Source: Solobacterium moorei
GTDB lineage: Bacteria; Bacillota_I; Bacilli_A; Erysipelotrichales; Erysipelotrichaceae
Assembly: GCF_036323475.1 (NCBI RefSeq)
Contig: NZ_AP028934.1
Coordinates: forward strand, 992,001 to 1,056,000
Direction: 5' to 3'
Length of the DNA stretch: 64,000 nt
A model generated the notes under the pieces. It was not told where the DNA came from, ran no database searches, and saw only the letters and a program-made list of their open reading frames with translations. Positions 52,545 to 62,296 of this stretch are shown here, one piece after another; position 1 is the stretch's first letter, and every line of letters starts with the position of its first letter. The position numbers and the translations under genes are program-made.

Positions 52545-55465
52545 TAGGCTTGTTCCTTTCTTTCGTCTAGAGCGGCGAACAATGAACGAATACGGATATT
52601 GATGGCACCGAGGTTGGTGATTTCATCAATCTTTAGCTGTGTATAGAGTTTATTTCCTTCTTGTAAAATTTCCTTTGTTTCATCGGATGTTACGGCGTCA
52701 AGACCACATCCGAAGGATACAAGTTGGACTAAGTCCATGTCTGCGTGATTGACACAGTATTTCGCTGCGGCGTAAAGGCGGCTATGGTAGGACCATTGGT
52801 TTAAGACAGAAGTATCAAATTTCTGAACTAAGTTAGAGATACTATCCTCTGTAATGACGCAAGCACCATGTTGCACAATCAACTTATCGATACCGTGGTT
52901 CACTTCTGGGTCGACATGGTATGGACGACCAGCAAGAACGATAATACGTTTGCCTTCATTACGGGCTTCTGTCATCATACGCTGTGCTTCGTTACGTGTA
53001 TCTTCCATGTGCTTACGGTAGGCAGTATACGCTACTTCGATTGCATTATGGATATCTGCTGTCTTTAAATCTGGGAAGTACTTCTGCATGATTTTTGGCA
53101 TCAAGCGAACGAAGTCTTTACGTTGTTCTAGGTTGAGATATTCATAAATAAACTTTGTATCTTCTAGTTCACGAATATTGCCGGCTAGAACTTCAGGGTA
53201 GTAGGCAACGACAGGGCAGTTATAGTGGTTATCACCTAAGCCTTCATCAATGTTATAACTCATACATGGATAGAAGATGACGTCTACATCTTTTTTGAGT
53301 AAAGCCATGATATGACCATGTGTTAATTTTGCAGGGAAACATACGGTATCACTAGGGATAGAGCCTTGACCTGCTTGATATAACTTACGGTTACTAAATG
53401 GACTTACGATTACCTGGAAGCCTAGGCTTGTAAAGAAGGCATGCCAGAATGGTAGAAGCTCATACATGTTAAGAACCATCGGAATACCGATCTTACCACG
53501 TGTACCATTACCTGGATTTTTCATTAACTGGCTTAACTGTCGTTGCTTGTAAGCATATAAGTTAAGCGTATCGTCATTGGACTTACCAGTAATAGGGCGA
53601 TCGCAACGATTACCTGTGATAAAGCGTTTACCATCTTGGAAGACACTGACAGTCATCTGACAGTGGTTACCACAAAGTCCACACTGAACGTTTTGAACCT
53701 TCTGTGAGAAGTTATTGAGTTCTTCGAGTGTTAGGATGGAAGAGATTGTACCTGGTTTACTGTGTTCTTTACCGTGTAATGCGGCACCATAAGCACCCAT
53801 CAAGCCGGCAATATCAGGACGTACAACATCCACACCCATCTCTTTTTCAAAGGCACGTAATACAGCTTCGTTATAGAATGTACCACCTTGTACAACAATC
53901 TTCTTACCGAGCTGTTCAGGGCTAGAAGTACGAATTACTTTATATAACGCATTCTTAACGACAGAAATGGAAAGACCAGCAGAGATACAGTCAAAGCCTG
54001 CACCATCTTTCTGTGCTTGCTTAACACTGGAGTTCATAAATACTGTACAACGGCTACCAAGGTCAACTGGTTGCTTAGCGAAGAGTGCTTCTTGTGCGAA
54101 GTTTTTTACACTATAGCCAAGGGCAGCGGAGAATGTCTGTAAGAATGATCCGCAGCCAGAAGAACATGCTTCGTTTAAGAAGATATCAGAGATTGCACCA
54201 TTTTCAATCTTGAAGCATTTCATATCCTGTCCACCAATATCAATGATGAAATCAACATCAGGCATAAAATGCTTGGCAGCTGTAAAGTGGGCAACTGTCT
54301 CTACTAGACCAAAGTCTGTATGTAGTGCATGGGTCATTAAGGCTTCACCATAACCTGTTGTTGTTACAGATTGAATCTTTAAGTTCGGATGTTGTTCATA
54401 TAATCCCTTTAAGACATCAATGACGATAGGAAGCGGGTTACCACTGTTGGATTGATAATCTGTAAAGAGTAAATTTGCATGATCATCAATAACCGCAACT
54501 TTAATTGTTGTGGAGCCGGAGTCGATACCAATATGAACGGGATCGGCATTTTCATCAAAATCAACGCGTGGAACACTTGCCTTCGCATGACGTTTCTTAA
54601 ATTCGTTATATTCTTCAACATTGTTGAAGAGCGGTGGTAAGCTTGCGTATGTTGCAGTTTTACCATAGTTGGCTAAGCCCTTAACAACATCGTCAAAGAC
54701 AACTTCCTTATCGGCGTAATATGCAGCACCTAGGGCAACGTACAAAAGGCTGTTTTCAGGACAGATACCTTCAATCTTCAGTGTTTCGTTGAAGCTATCA
54801 CGTAAGCACTTGGAGAATGTTAGTGGTCCACCTAAATATAAAATCTTACCAGAGATTGGACGTCCTTGGGCAAGGCCGGCAATGGTTTGGTTAACAACTG
54901 CTTGGTAAATTGAAGCCGCAATATCACTCGATAAAGCACCTTGGTTGATTAATGGCTGGACGTCACTTTTTGCGAATACGCCACAACGAGCCGCAATTGT
55001 GTATTTACGAGTTGCTTGTTGAGCGGTCTTATCCATCTCATCAGCGCTCATCTTTAGAAGGGTAGCCATTTGGTCGATAAAGGCACCAGTACCACCAGCA
55101 CAAGAACCATTCATACGAACTTCTGTACCATTTGTTAAGAATAAGATTTTAGCATCTTCGCCACCAAGCTCGATGATACAGTCAGTGCCAGGGTTTAGAC
55201 GGTTCGCCGCAACTCGGTCCGCAAATACTTCCTGTACGAAACTAACACCACAACTATCAGCTAAGCCCATTCCAGCAGAACCAGAAATCGCAAAGTATGC
55301 TTTCTTACCTTTTAAATAGGTATCATTTAAAGACGTTAACAGTTCACGTGTCTTCTCAAGAATGTGACTGTAATGTCTTTCATATGCGGAATAGATGATT
55401 TGATCATTCTCATCCAGTACAACGCACTTGATGGTCGTTGATCCGATATCCATACCAATACGCAT
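52544..55465 (-). CDS. large double ASKHA-domain activase (BadF/HgdC-type) with DUF2229 part
   Basis: 973 residues. Two ASKHA ATPase domains lie in tandem. The first has IGMDIGSTTIKCVVLD, LGGEDAKILFL and NGSCAGGTGAFIDQMA; the second has IGIDSGSTTIKVAVID, DIGGQDMKCFKI and NEACSSGCGSFLQTF. Cys in these loops usually hold a [4Fe-4S] cluster at the dimer face. From about 620 a QCGLCGNHCQMTV motif and then a DUF2229 domain (GIPMVLNMYELLPFW, DTVCFPAKLTHGHI) follow. Activases use ATP to force an electron to a low-potential partner such as 2-hydroxyacyl-CoA dehydratases. No dehydratase gene is nearby, so the partner is open. Confidence 0.88.
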   Translation of the reverse strand: MRIGMDIGSTTIKCVVLDENDQIIYSAYERHYSHILEKTRELLTSLNDTYLKGKKAYFAISGSAGMGLADSCGVSFVQEVFADRVAANRLNPGTDCIIELGGEDAKILFLTNGTEVRMNGSCAGGTGAFIDQMATLLKMSADEMDKTAQQATRKYTIAARCGVFAKSDVQPLINQGALSSDIAASIYQAVVNQTIAGLAQGRPISGKILYLGGPLTFSKCLRDSFNETLKIEGICPENSLLYVALGAAYYADKEVVFDDVVKGLANYGKTATYASLPPLFNNVEEYNEFKKRHAKASVPRVDFDENADPVHIGIDSGSTTIKVAVIDDHANLLFTDYQSNSGNPLPIVIDVLKGLYEQHPNLKIQSVTTTGYGEALMTHALHTDFGLVETVAHFTAAKHFMPDVDFIIDIGGQDMKCFKIENGAISDIFLNEACSSGCGSFLQTFSAALGYSVKNFAQEALFAKQPVDLGSRCTVFMNSSVKQAQKDGAGFDCISAGLSISVVKNALYKVIRTSSPEQLGKKIVVQGGTFYNEAVLRAFEKEMGVDVVRPDIAGLMGAYGAALHGKEHSKPGTISSILTLEELNNFSQKVQNVQCGLCGNHCQMTVSVFQDGKRFITGNRCDRPITGKSNDDTLNLYAYKQRQLSQLMKNPGNGTRGKIGIPMVLNMYELLPFWHAFFTSLGFQVIVSPFSNRKLYQAGQGSIPSDTVCFPAKLTHGHIMALLKKDVDVIFYPCMSYNIDEGLGDNHYNCPVVAYYPEVLAGNIRELEDTKFIYEYLNLEQRKDFVRLMPKIMQKYFPDLKTADIHNAIEVAYTAYRKHMEDTRNEAQRMMTEARNEGKRIIVLAGRPYHVDPEVNHGIDKLIVQHGACVITEDSISNLVQKFDTSVLNQWSYHSRLYAAAKYCVNHADMDLVQLVSFGCGLDAVTSDETKEILQEGNKLYTQLKIDEITNLGAINIRIRSLFAALDERKEQA

Positions 55466-55656
55466 AGTAGATCCTCCTCTAAGTCTAAAAATGCAAAAAG
55501 CCGTGTATGTTCACGCCTTATAATTGTCATTTGTCATCAATTTTAATAATTTCTATCTGAAAAAACAATGAAAATGCGATGAGATGTTACAAAAATGAAA
55601 TATCCAAGCAAGATAAATTGATGTACAATATAGCAAAATGAAAGGATGAAAAAAAT

Positions 55657-57090
55657 ATGAAAGCACCATTTTCAGAATATTTAAATACACTTGCGCCAAG
55701 TTTAAAGCAATTAGTGTCTAAACTAGGCAAAGATTATGATTATGTTAGTGTTCTTTCGACAGATTCTAAGGGCTTTGCGATTCGCATCTCTCAACAGGTG
55801 AAAGTTATCAGTTCTTCCAATCTAACGACAGAACGCGGTAGTGTTGTGCGTGTCTATAAAGATGGTTTATACAGTGAATATGCATTTAATCACTTCGATG
55901 CAAACTCCATTGAAGAAACGTATCAAAAGATTAAGAAGGAACTTGATGCACAGCTAGCAGTATTAAAACTAACAAAGACAGTGGTATACAACACAAAGAA
56001 GTTAGAGGATGAACCACTCACACTTTTTGTAGAAAAGGAATGTGAACAGTTACCAGAAAATACAGATATTGAAAAGCTAGTAAATGACTTAAATTCTTAT
56101 TCACTTGAGGCAATCAGTAAGGATGAACATGTTGTTGACTGTATGGTGATTGCACAATCCACACACGTTTCAAAGTTATTCTTAACTGTAAATCGTGATT
56201 TAAGACAGAGCTATGTGTATTGCGAAGGGGTAGTCGCACCAATCATCGTGATGGATGGCAAAAATGAAATTGGCTACCAGGGATTATCCGCTTTAGGTGG
56301 ACCTGAAGTGTTTACACAGTTAAAGGATAAGATTGATTATGCAGTGAAATTTGCAAAAGAAGTATTAACTGCAGATCCAATTGAACCAGGTGAATATGAC
56401 ATCATCACAACACCGGAAGTATCAGGACTTATCGCGCATGAAGCGTTTGGTCATGGTGTAGAGATGGATATGTTCGTTAAAAACCGTGCACTTGGTAAAG
56501 ACTTTATCAACAAGCGAGTAGGTAGTGATCTTGTGACCATGCATGAAGGTGCACTCTGTGCAGATAACGTAACTTCCTTTGCGTTTGACGATGAAGGAAC
56601 ACTTGCCGGAGATGTCGTTGAAATCGAAAACGGTATCTTACGTAGCGGTATCTGTGATGCATTAAGTGCACTACGTTTAGGTGTAAAGCCAACTGGCAAC
56701 GGCAAGCGTCAAAACTATGAACATAAAGTTTATACACGTATGACGAATACACTCTTTGATTCCGGTACAGACAAATTAGAAGATATGATTGCGTCTGTGA
56801 AACACGGATATTTACTAGAAGGTATGTCCTCTGGTATGGAAGATCCAAAGCACTGGGGTATTCAATGTATTCTCAAGCTTGGACGTGAAATCAAGGATGG
56901 TAAGTTAACGGGTAAGGTTGTTGGACCAGTCATCATGACAGGATATGTAACAGAAGTATTAGGTAATGTTTCAATGTTATCTGGTGACCGTGGAGTATAT
57001 GGTTGTGGTGCTTGTGGTAAGGGCCACAAGGAATGGGTCAAAGTCAGTGATGGCGGACCATATTTAAAGACGAAAGGAAGATTAGGCTAA
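55657..57090 (+). CDS. tldD: TldD-type metalloprotease subunit
   Basis: 477 residues. The zinc motif HEAFGH (His261-His266) with Glu262 as base is intact, and the glycine-rich later part (GYVTEVLGNVSMLSGDRGVYGCGACGKGHKEWVKVSDGGP) fits the family. TldD pairs with TldE as a heterodimer whose TldD half holds the catalytic site. It trims small modified peptides such as microcin B17 and CcdA in other bacteria. No peptide precursor gene is evident nearby. GAAAGGATG precedes the start. Confidence 0.92.
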   Translation: MKAPFSEYLNTLAPSLKQLVSKLGKDYDYVSVLSTDSKGFAIRISQQVKVISSSNLTTERGSVVRVYKDGLYSEYAFNHFDANSIEETYQKIKKELDAQLAVLKLTKTVVYNTKKLEDEPLTLFVEKECEQLPENTDIEKLVNDLNSYSLEAISKDEHVVDCMVIAQSTHVSKLFLTVNRDLRQSYVYCEGVVAPIIVMDGKNEIGYQGLSALGGPEVFTQLKDKIDYAVKFAKEVLTADPIEPGEYDIITTPEVSGLIAHEAFGHGVEMDMFVKNRALGKDFINKRVGSDLVTMHEGALCADNVTSFAFDDEGTLAGDVVEIENGILRSGICDALSALRLGVKPTGNGKRQNYEHKVYTRMTNTLFDSGTDKLEDMIASVKHGYLLEGMSSGMEDPKHWGIQCILKLGREIKDGKLTGKVVGPVIMTGYVTEVLGNVSMLSGDRGVYGCGACGKGHKEWVKVSDGGPYLKTKGRLG

Positions 57091-58370
57091 TGTTAGAGAA
57101 GATTATTCAAATTCTAAAAGAATCTAAAGCTGATGCTTGGGAAATCACAGACATAAAAACACGTGGCTGGGAATTCTATTTTATTCGTCATGATTTAGAC
57201 CAAAACCGTGTAAAAGATGTAGAACATATCAAACTTACGGTTCATCGTTCTTTAGATAATGGTGAAGCACTTGGTAGTGCAAGTGATGAAATCAATCCAA
57301 CAGATTCCATTGAAGACATCAAACATAAAGTGGATCAACTCATCTACACTGCAGGCTTTGTAAAAAACAAGGTATATTCCCTTGTAAAGCCAAGTCAGGA
57401 TGTAGTATCCAATCAAAAGGCAGTCGATATTGCAAAGGTCGCAGAAGACTTTATTACAACAATGCGTTCCATTCATGAAACGGAAACAGAAGATATCAAC
57501 AGCTATGAAATCTTCGCTAACGAAGTAGAACGTCGTTATATAAACTCCGAAGGCGTGGATATTTGTGAGACATATCCAAGTTCCATGGTAGAAGCAGTTG
57601 TCAATGCCCGTAAAGATGGTCATGAAATTGAACTCTATCGTATGTACAACTCCGGTGGTTGCGATAAAGAAGGTTTAACACGCGATGTCACTAAGACATT
57701 ACAGTATGGTAAAGACCGTCTGAGTGCAGTACCTACACCAAAGCTACCAAAGATGGCTGTTATCTTTAGTACAAGCGATTCTACAAGCATCTATCAATAC
57801 TTCATCCAGAAGCTAGCTGCAGGTAGTGTATATCGTAAACTCAGTGATTGGAAGCTTGGCGAAGCCATCGCCCAGGATGTAAAGGGTGATAAGGTTACAC
57901 TTCAGACAGTAAGAGAACTACCGAACTCATCACAGAACTTTAACTACGATGATGAAGGGGCACCAATCCGTGAAGTAACACTCATAGATGCAAATGTTCC
58001 AACGCAATACTGGGGTGGCTGTATGTTTGCTAGTTACATGAACCTCAAGGATAGCTTCAAGATTTCTAACGTCGTTGTCTCAGGCGGACAAAAGGATGAG
58101 GCAACACTACGTACAGGTAAGTATTTAGAAGTCGTTGAATTCTCCGATTTCCAAGTAGATCCAGTGACAGGAAATGTCTTTGGTGAAATCCGCCTAGGAT
58201 ACTTACATGATGGAGATAAGGTGACAGTTGTTTCTGGGGGATCCTTATCCGGAAGTATGAACGACTACGTAAAGGAACTATACATGTCCAAAGAAACCGT
58301 ACAGTACAATAACCTAGTCGTACCATCTGTAACACGCTTAGAAGGCATGACAATTACAGGTGCTGAATAA
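57090..58370 (+). CDS. tldE: TldE/PmbA-type protease subunit
   Basis: 426 residues of the PmbA family, with no catalytic zinc motif, as expected for the inactive partner. Fits PmbA in IYQYFIQKLAAGSVYRK, LLSG-type EVTLIDANVPTQYWGGCMFASYMN and C-terminal EIRLGYLHDGDKVTVVSGGSLSGSMNDYVKE. It starts on the last base of the tldD stop codon region, so the two are co-translated. Confidence 0.92.
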   Translation: MLEKIIQILKESKADAWEITDIKTRGWEFYFIRHDLDQNRVKDVEHIKLTVHRSLDNGEALGSASDEINPTDSIEDIKHKVDQLIYTAGFVKNKVYSLVKPSQDVVSNQKAVDIAKVAEDFITTMRSIHETETEDINSYEIFANEVERRYINSEGVDICETYPSSMVEAVVNARKDGHEIELYRMYNSGGCDKEGLTRDVTKTLQYGKDRLSAVPTPKLPKMAVIFSTSDSTSIYQYFIQKLAAGSVYRKLSDWKLGEAIAQDVKGDKVTLQTVRELPNSSQNFNYDDEGAPIREVTLIDANVPTQYWGGCMFASYMNLKDSFKISNVVVSGGQKDEATLRTGKYLEVVEFSDFQVDPVTGNVFGEIRLGYLHDGDKVTVVSGGSLSGSMNDYVKELYMSKETVQYNNLVVPSVTRLEGMTITGAE

Positions 58371-58387
58371 ATCAATCTATTTTATAC

Positions 58388-58417
58388 AAGACTGTAGCGA
58401 AAGTTATGGTCTTTTTC
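58388..58417 (+). terminator. intrinsic terminator after tldE
   Basis: AAGACTGTAGC, loop GAAA, GTTATGGTCTT with wobble pairs, then T run. Confidence 0.85.
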
Positions 58418-58464
58418 ATACTCTAGAAAAATATGATAATCTCAAATGACAAAATCAGTGATAC

Positions 58465-58492
58465 TTGATAAAGTTAGTTTGCTGATACTAAC
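58465..58492 (+). promoter_or_regulatory. promoter-like region with dyad before the DUF438 gene
   Basis: TTGATA and TACTAA, spacer only 15, and a dyad GTTAGT...ACTAAC (58473-58492) that partly covers them. Weak. Confidence 0.3.
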
Positions 58493-58506
58493 AGGAGGTG
58501 TCTGAT

Positions 58507-60033
58507 ATGAAAGAATATTTAAAGAATGTAAATGATGAAAAACTAAAAACAGTTTTTGAAGTACGTAATGCATATGACGAGGGAAAACTCACAATGGAGG
58601 AAGCCCGTGCCATTCTCAAAGAGAAGGTGCACACTTTAGAACCATATGAAGTAGCCCTTATTGAACAAGAATTAAAAGAAGAAATCGATGATGAATGCCG
58701 TAAGGAAGATATCCAAGCGATATTAGACTTATTTGATGGCATCTTAAATACAAGTAAACCAAGTTTGCCTAAGACACATCCTATCGCATGTTATTATCGT
58801 GAAAACGAAAAGATGAAAGAACTCTTACTATCCGTAGAAGACCTTGTACAATACCCAGTTATCAAGAACCAATGGTTTGAATTATATGATCAGATTATTC
58901 AATGGCGTAAGCATCTTTCTCGCAAGCAGAATCAATTATATCCAGTGCTTGAAAAGAAGGGCTTTACACGTCCTACAACGACAATGTGGACATTAGATGA
59001 CTTTATCCGTGATGAAATCTCACAAGCCTATAACTTAATTAAAGAGGGCAAGGAAGATGAATTCATCGAACTACAAAGTACAGTTGTAGCAGATGTAAGA
59101 GATTTAATGCAGAAGGAAGAAACTGTACTTTATCCAACCTCCCTAGCTTTAATCTCTGCAGAGGAATTTGAGCATATGAAGTCGGGTGATCAAGAAATTG
59201 GTTTTGCGAATATCACAGTTGAACCAACAAAGACAGAAATACCAGCAGCCTCAAAACCAACAGAAGGATTTACAAATGAACTTGCAAATCTTCTTGGTAA
59301 GTATGGCTATCATATTGGTAACGACCAAGAGTTTGATGTGAAGACAGGCAAGATGACACTTGAACAAATTAACTTGGTATATCAACATATGCCAGTTGAC
59401 TTATCATACGTTGATGAAAACGAAATTGTTCGTTTCTACACAGACACAAAGCATCGTGTATTCCCACGTTCTAAGAACGTTATCGGACGTGATGTAAAAA
59501 ACTGTCATCCAAAGAAGAGTGTTCATATCGTTGAAGAAATTATTGAGAAGTTTAGAAGCGGCGAACAAAATGAAGCTGAATTCTGGATCAACAAACCAGA
59601 AATCTTCATCTACATCAAGTATGTTGCGGTAAGAGATGAAGACGGCAAGTTTAGAGGTATCCTAGAAATGATGCAGGACTGCACACACATCCGTGCATTA
59701 ACAGGTTCCCAAACACTTCTAACATGGTCTAATAATGAACATGGCATCGTAGAAGAAGAACAACCTGCACCAGTAGAAGAAAAGCCAGTGGCTACAAGTT
59801 CTTCTAAAATTGATCCTGAAAGCATTACACCGGAGACAAAGCTAAAGGATTTGTTAGATGCTGATCCTAATCTAAAGCAGTATCTCTTTACAATCAGTGA
59901 TAAGTTTAGAGCACTTGATACTCCTCTTGCCAGAATCATGTTGCCAAAGGCTACAGTGGAAAAGATGTCTGAACGAACAGGTGTAGCACTGGATGAAATC
60001 ATTTCTAAACTAAAACAATACTTCCAAAAGTAA
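58507..60033 (+). CDS. DUF438/hemerythrin-like/PAS/DUF1858 sensor-type protein
   Basis: 508 residues from the ATG at 58507 (AGGAGG upstream). The N-terminal DUF438 helical domain (NVNDEKLKTVFEVRNAYDEGKLTMEEARAILKEKV...) is followed by a hemerythrin-like helical bundle (HPIACYYRENEKMKELL... WRKHLSRKQNQLYPVLEKKGF). The usual His in HPI and RKHLSRKQNQLYP could bind iron. A PAS-type domain follows from about 295 (MPVDLSYVDENEIVRFYTDTKHRVFPRSKNVIGRDVKNCHPKKS). Last comes DUF1858 (ITPETKLKDLLDADPNLKQYLF). The last is a probable oxygen- or redox-sensor module. No output domain is seen. Confidence 0.86.
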   Translation: MKEYLKNVNDEKLKTVFEVRNAYDEGKLTMEEARAILKEKVHTLEPYEVALIEQELKEEIDDECRKEDIQAILDLFDGILNTSKPSLPKTHPIACYYRENEKMKELLLSVEDLVQYPVIKNQWFELYDQIIQWRKHLSRKQNQLYPVLEKKGFTRPTTTMWTLDDFIRDEISQAYNLIKEGKEDEFIELQSTVVADVRDLMQKEETVLYPTSLALISAEEFEHMKSGDQEIGFANITVEPTKTEIPAASKPTEGFTNELANLLGKYGYHIGNDQEFDVKTGKMTLEQINLVYQHMPVDLSYVDENEIVRFYTDTKHRVFPRSKNVIGRDVKNCHPKKSVHIVEEIIEKFRSGEQNEAEFWINKPEIFIYIKYVAVRDEDGKFRGILEMMQDCTHIRALTGSQTLLTWSNNEHGIVEEEQPAPVEEKPVATSSSKIDPESITPETKLKDLLDADPNLKQYLFTISDKFRALDTPLARIMLPKATVEKMSERTGVALDEIISKLKQYFQK

Positions 60034-60039
60034 TCCAAT

Positions 60040-60064
60040 CAGGAGTTTATAACTCCTGTTTTTC
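60040..60064 (+). terminator. intrinsic terminator after the DUF438 gene
   Basis: CAGGAGTT, three-base loop, AACTCCTG, T run. Confidence 0.9.
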
Positions 60065-60129
60065 TTATCAACTAGTAAGAAAATAGTATAGTTTCAATAC
60101 GGTTTTGGGCTATACTGTAAGTAACAAAG

Positions 60130-60180
60130 ATTGCGTTATAAATGCCTTGAGATAGTGGCTTGGTATATGATAAACGCAAT
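60130..60180 (+). promoter_or_regulatory. structured RNA leader candidate before the M32 carboxypeptidase-xpt operon
   Basis: ATTGCGTTAT (60130-60139) pairs with ATAAACGCAAT (60170-60180), with one bulge. Inside, ATGCC can pair with GGTAT and GCC with GGC. The hairpin ends 19 bases before the ATG and partly abuts the AGGAGG site. It does not match the purine riboswitch despite xpt being in the operon. Confidence 0.45.
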
Positions 60181-60198
60181 GAAATAGGAGGAAATATC

Positions 60199-61695
60199 AT
60201 GACATACGAAGAGAAACTACAACAATATAAAGATTGGATATTTCGCCGTTCTGCATATCAGATGGCATTAGCAATCATTGGCATAGACAAACAGACCGTC
60301 GCACCATCCGCAGGAGCTGCTTATCGTGATGAACGTTCCGCGTATCTTGCGGGAGAATTATTCTCGATTGAAACAGATCCAGCAATGGTTCAACTCTTAA
60401 AGGAATTAAAGGATGATCCACAGATTGATGGTGACAACAAACGTGCGATAGAGCTTTACTATAAGCAAGCAATGGACACGATGTGCATTCCAAAGGAAGA
60501 GTTTGTCGCATACCAAAAGCTACGCGATGAATCCTTTGATGCATGGATTAAGGCAAAGTCACAATCCGACTATTCTATCTTTGAACCATACTTGAAGAAG
60601 ATTATCGAAGTTAGTAAGAAACTGTATCGCTATCGCAATAGCGATAAGAATTTATATGATCAAATGCTTGATGACTATGAACCGGGAATGACACAAGAAA
60701 AGTACGACGTATTCTTTACGGCACTAAAGGAAAGACTTGTACCACTTATCCAAAAGGTTACAAAGGCAAAACAAAAGAATGAAGCATTCTTGCATCAAGA
60801 ATTCCCAATTGAAGATCAAAAGAAATTCATGATACAACTACTTGCATATCTACACTTTGATTCATCATGGGGATATCAGAATGAATCTGAACATCCATTT
60901 ACATCATGGACATGCGAAAATGATTGCCGTACTACAACGAAGTACGTGATCAACGATGTTGTCTCAGCAGTATTATCTACAGTTCACGAAGTAGGACATG
61001 CATACTATGAACATAATGTAGATCCTAAGTATGATGGCATGATTCTATCCGAAGGAATTTCATCTGGTATGCATGAATCACAATCCAGATTGTGCGAAAA
61101 CTATTTGGCACGTACAACAGCCTTCTGGAAATATCATTATCCAAAGCTTCAAGAAACATTCCCAACCCAGCTAGGCAATGTATCAATAGAAGAATTTTAT
61201 GAAGCAATCAACGTCGCAAAACCATCCTTTGTTCGTACAGAGGCAGACGAATTAACGTATCCATTACATATCTTAGTTCGTTATGAAATTGAAAAGGGAC
61301 TCTTCAATGGAATAATCTCCACAGAAGGCTTAAATGAGACTTGGAACAAAATGTATAAAGAATACTTGGGTGTTGATGTACCAAATGATAAAGTGGGTAT
61401 TTTACAAGATGTACACTGGTCAGATGGAAGCTTTGGTTACTTCCCAACTTATGCACTCGGTACTGCATTTGCGGCACAATACATGCATGCAATGCGTAAA
61501 GACCTAAATGTAGATACATTACTAAGTAATAACCAATATGATGTCATCATGAACTGGCTTAAGGAACATATCCATAAGTATGGATTCAGATATGAAGCAC
61601 CAGAACTAATGAAGATGGTATCAGGAGAAGAATTTAACGTAAATTACTACTTAGATTACCTTGAAGAGAAGTATACAAAACTATATAGCCTATGA
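60199..61695 (+). CDS. M32-family metallocarboxypeptidase (Taq type)
   Basis: 498 residues from the ATG at 60199 (AGGAGG upstream; an in-frame opening at 60160 is not needed). The zinc motif is HEVGH (His263-His267). Other family landmarks are PFTSWTCENDCRTTTKYV, SEGISSGMHESQSRLCENYLAR, and FVRTEADELTYPLHILVRYEIEKGL with metal-binding Glu. It removes C-terminal amino acids from peptides in the cytoplasm. It overlaps xpt by four bases (ATGA). Confidence 0.92.
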   Translation: MTYEEKLQQYKDWIFRRSAYQMALAIIGIDKQTVAPSAGAAYRDERSAYLAGELFSIETDPAMVQLLKELKDDPQIDGDNKRAIELYYKQAMDTMCIPKEEFVAYQKLRDESFDAWIKAKSQSDYSIFEPYLKKIIEVSKKLYRYRNSDKNLYDQMLDDYEPGMTQEKYDVFFTALKERLVPLIQKVTKAKQKNEAFLHQEFPIEDQKKFMIQLLAYLHFDSSWGYQNESEHPFTSWTCENDCRTTTKYVINDVVSAVLSTVHEVGHAYYEHNVDPKYDGMILSEGISSGMHESQSRLCENYLARTTAFWKYHYPKLQETFPTQLGNVSIEEFYEAINVAKPSFVRTEADELTYPLHILVRYEIEKGLFNGIISTEGLNETWNKMYKEYLGVDVPNDKVGILQDVHWSDGSFGYFPTYALGTAFAAQYMHAMRKDLNVDTLLSNNQYDVIMNWLKEHIHKYGFRYEAPELMKMVSGEEFNVNYYLDYLEEKYTKLYSL

Positions 61696-62261
61696 GAGAG
61701 TTAGAAGAGAAGATATTACAGGATGGTAAGGTTTTTCCAGGAAACATTCTAAAGGTAGATAGCTTTCTGAATCATCAAATCGATGTTGAAATGCTTGATA
61801 AGATGGCAGATGAATTTTACCGTTTATATAAAAATGAAAAGATTACACGTATCTTAACGATTGAGGCCTCTGGTATTGCGGTTGCAGTACCAATTGCCCA
61901 ACGTTTCCACGTACCTGTTGTTTTCGCAAAGAAGTCAAAATCTAAGAATATTGGGGATGGTGTATATACCTCGCACGTACATTCTTATACTTACAACAGG
62001 GATTTTATAGTAACAGTATCCAAAGATTACTTAAACGAAGATGATCATATTTTAATTGTCGATGACTTCCTAGCAAATGGTTTAGCAGCAGATGGCCTCA
62101 TTGATATTGCAAACCAAAGCGGCGCAAAGGTTGTGGGATTTGGTATCTGTGTAGAAAAACTCTTCCAAGGTGGTGGAGAGAAGTTACGTAAACAAGGCTA
62201 TCGTGTTGAAAGTCTTGCAAAGATCAAAAGCTTCGATAACAACAAAGTAAACTTTGAATAA
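61692..62261 (+). CDS. xpt: xanthine phosphoribosyltransferase
   Basis: 189 residues, the normal length. The PRPP loop is ILIVDDFLANGLAADGL, and the family-specific N-terminal stretch is FPGNILKVDSFLNHQIDVEML. It makes XMP from xanthine and PRPP in purine salvage. It starts inside the stop codon of the M32 gene. In many Bacillota xpt sits under a purine riboswitch next to a xanthine permease; here neither is seen. Confidence 0.93.
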   Translation: MRELEEKILQDGKVFPGNILKVDSFLNHQIDVEMLDKMADEFYRLYKNEKITRILTIEASGIAVAVPIAQRFHVPVVFAKKSKSKNIGDGVYTSHVHSYTYNRDFIVTVSKDYLNEDDHILIVDDFLANGLAADGLIDIANQSGAKVVGFGICVEKLFQGGGEKLRKQGYRVESLAKIKSFDNNKVNFE

Positions 62262-62296
62262 TTGATTTGTATCGCTATAGAAAAGGAGAATATACA

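Noticed and set aside
56507-56848. Open frame on the minus strand inside tldD
   Set aside because: It lies wholly inside a well supported gene, lacks a ribosome site and has low-complexity translation.
60066-60198. Purine riboswitch for the operon with xpt
   Set aside because: The conserved purine-riboswitch loops do not appear; the hairpin here has a different layout.
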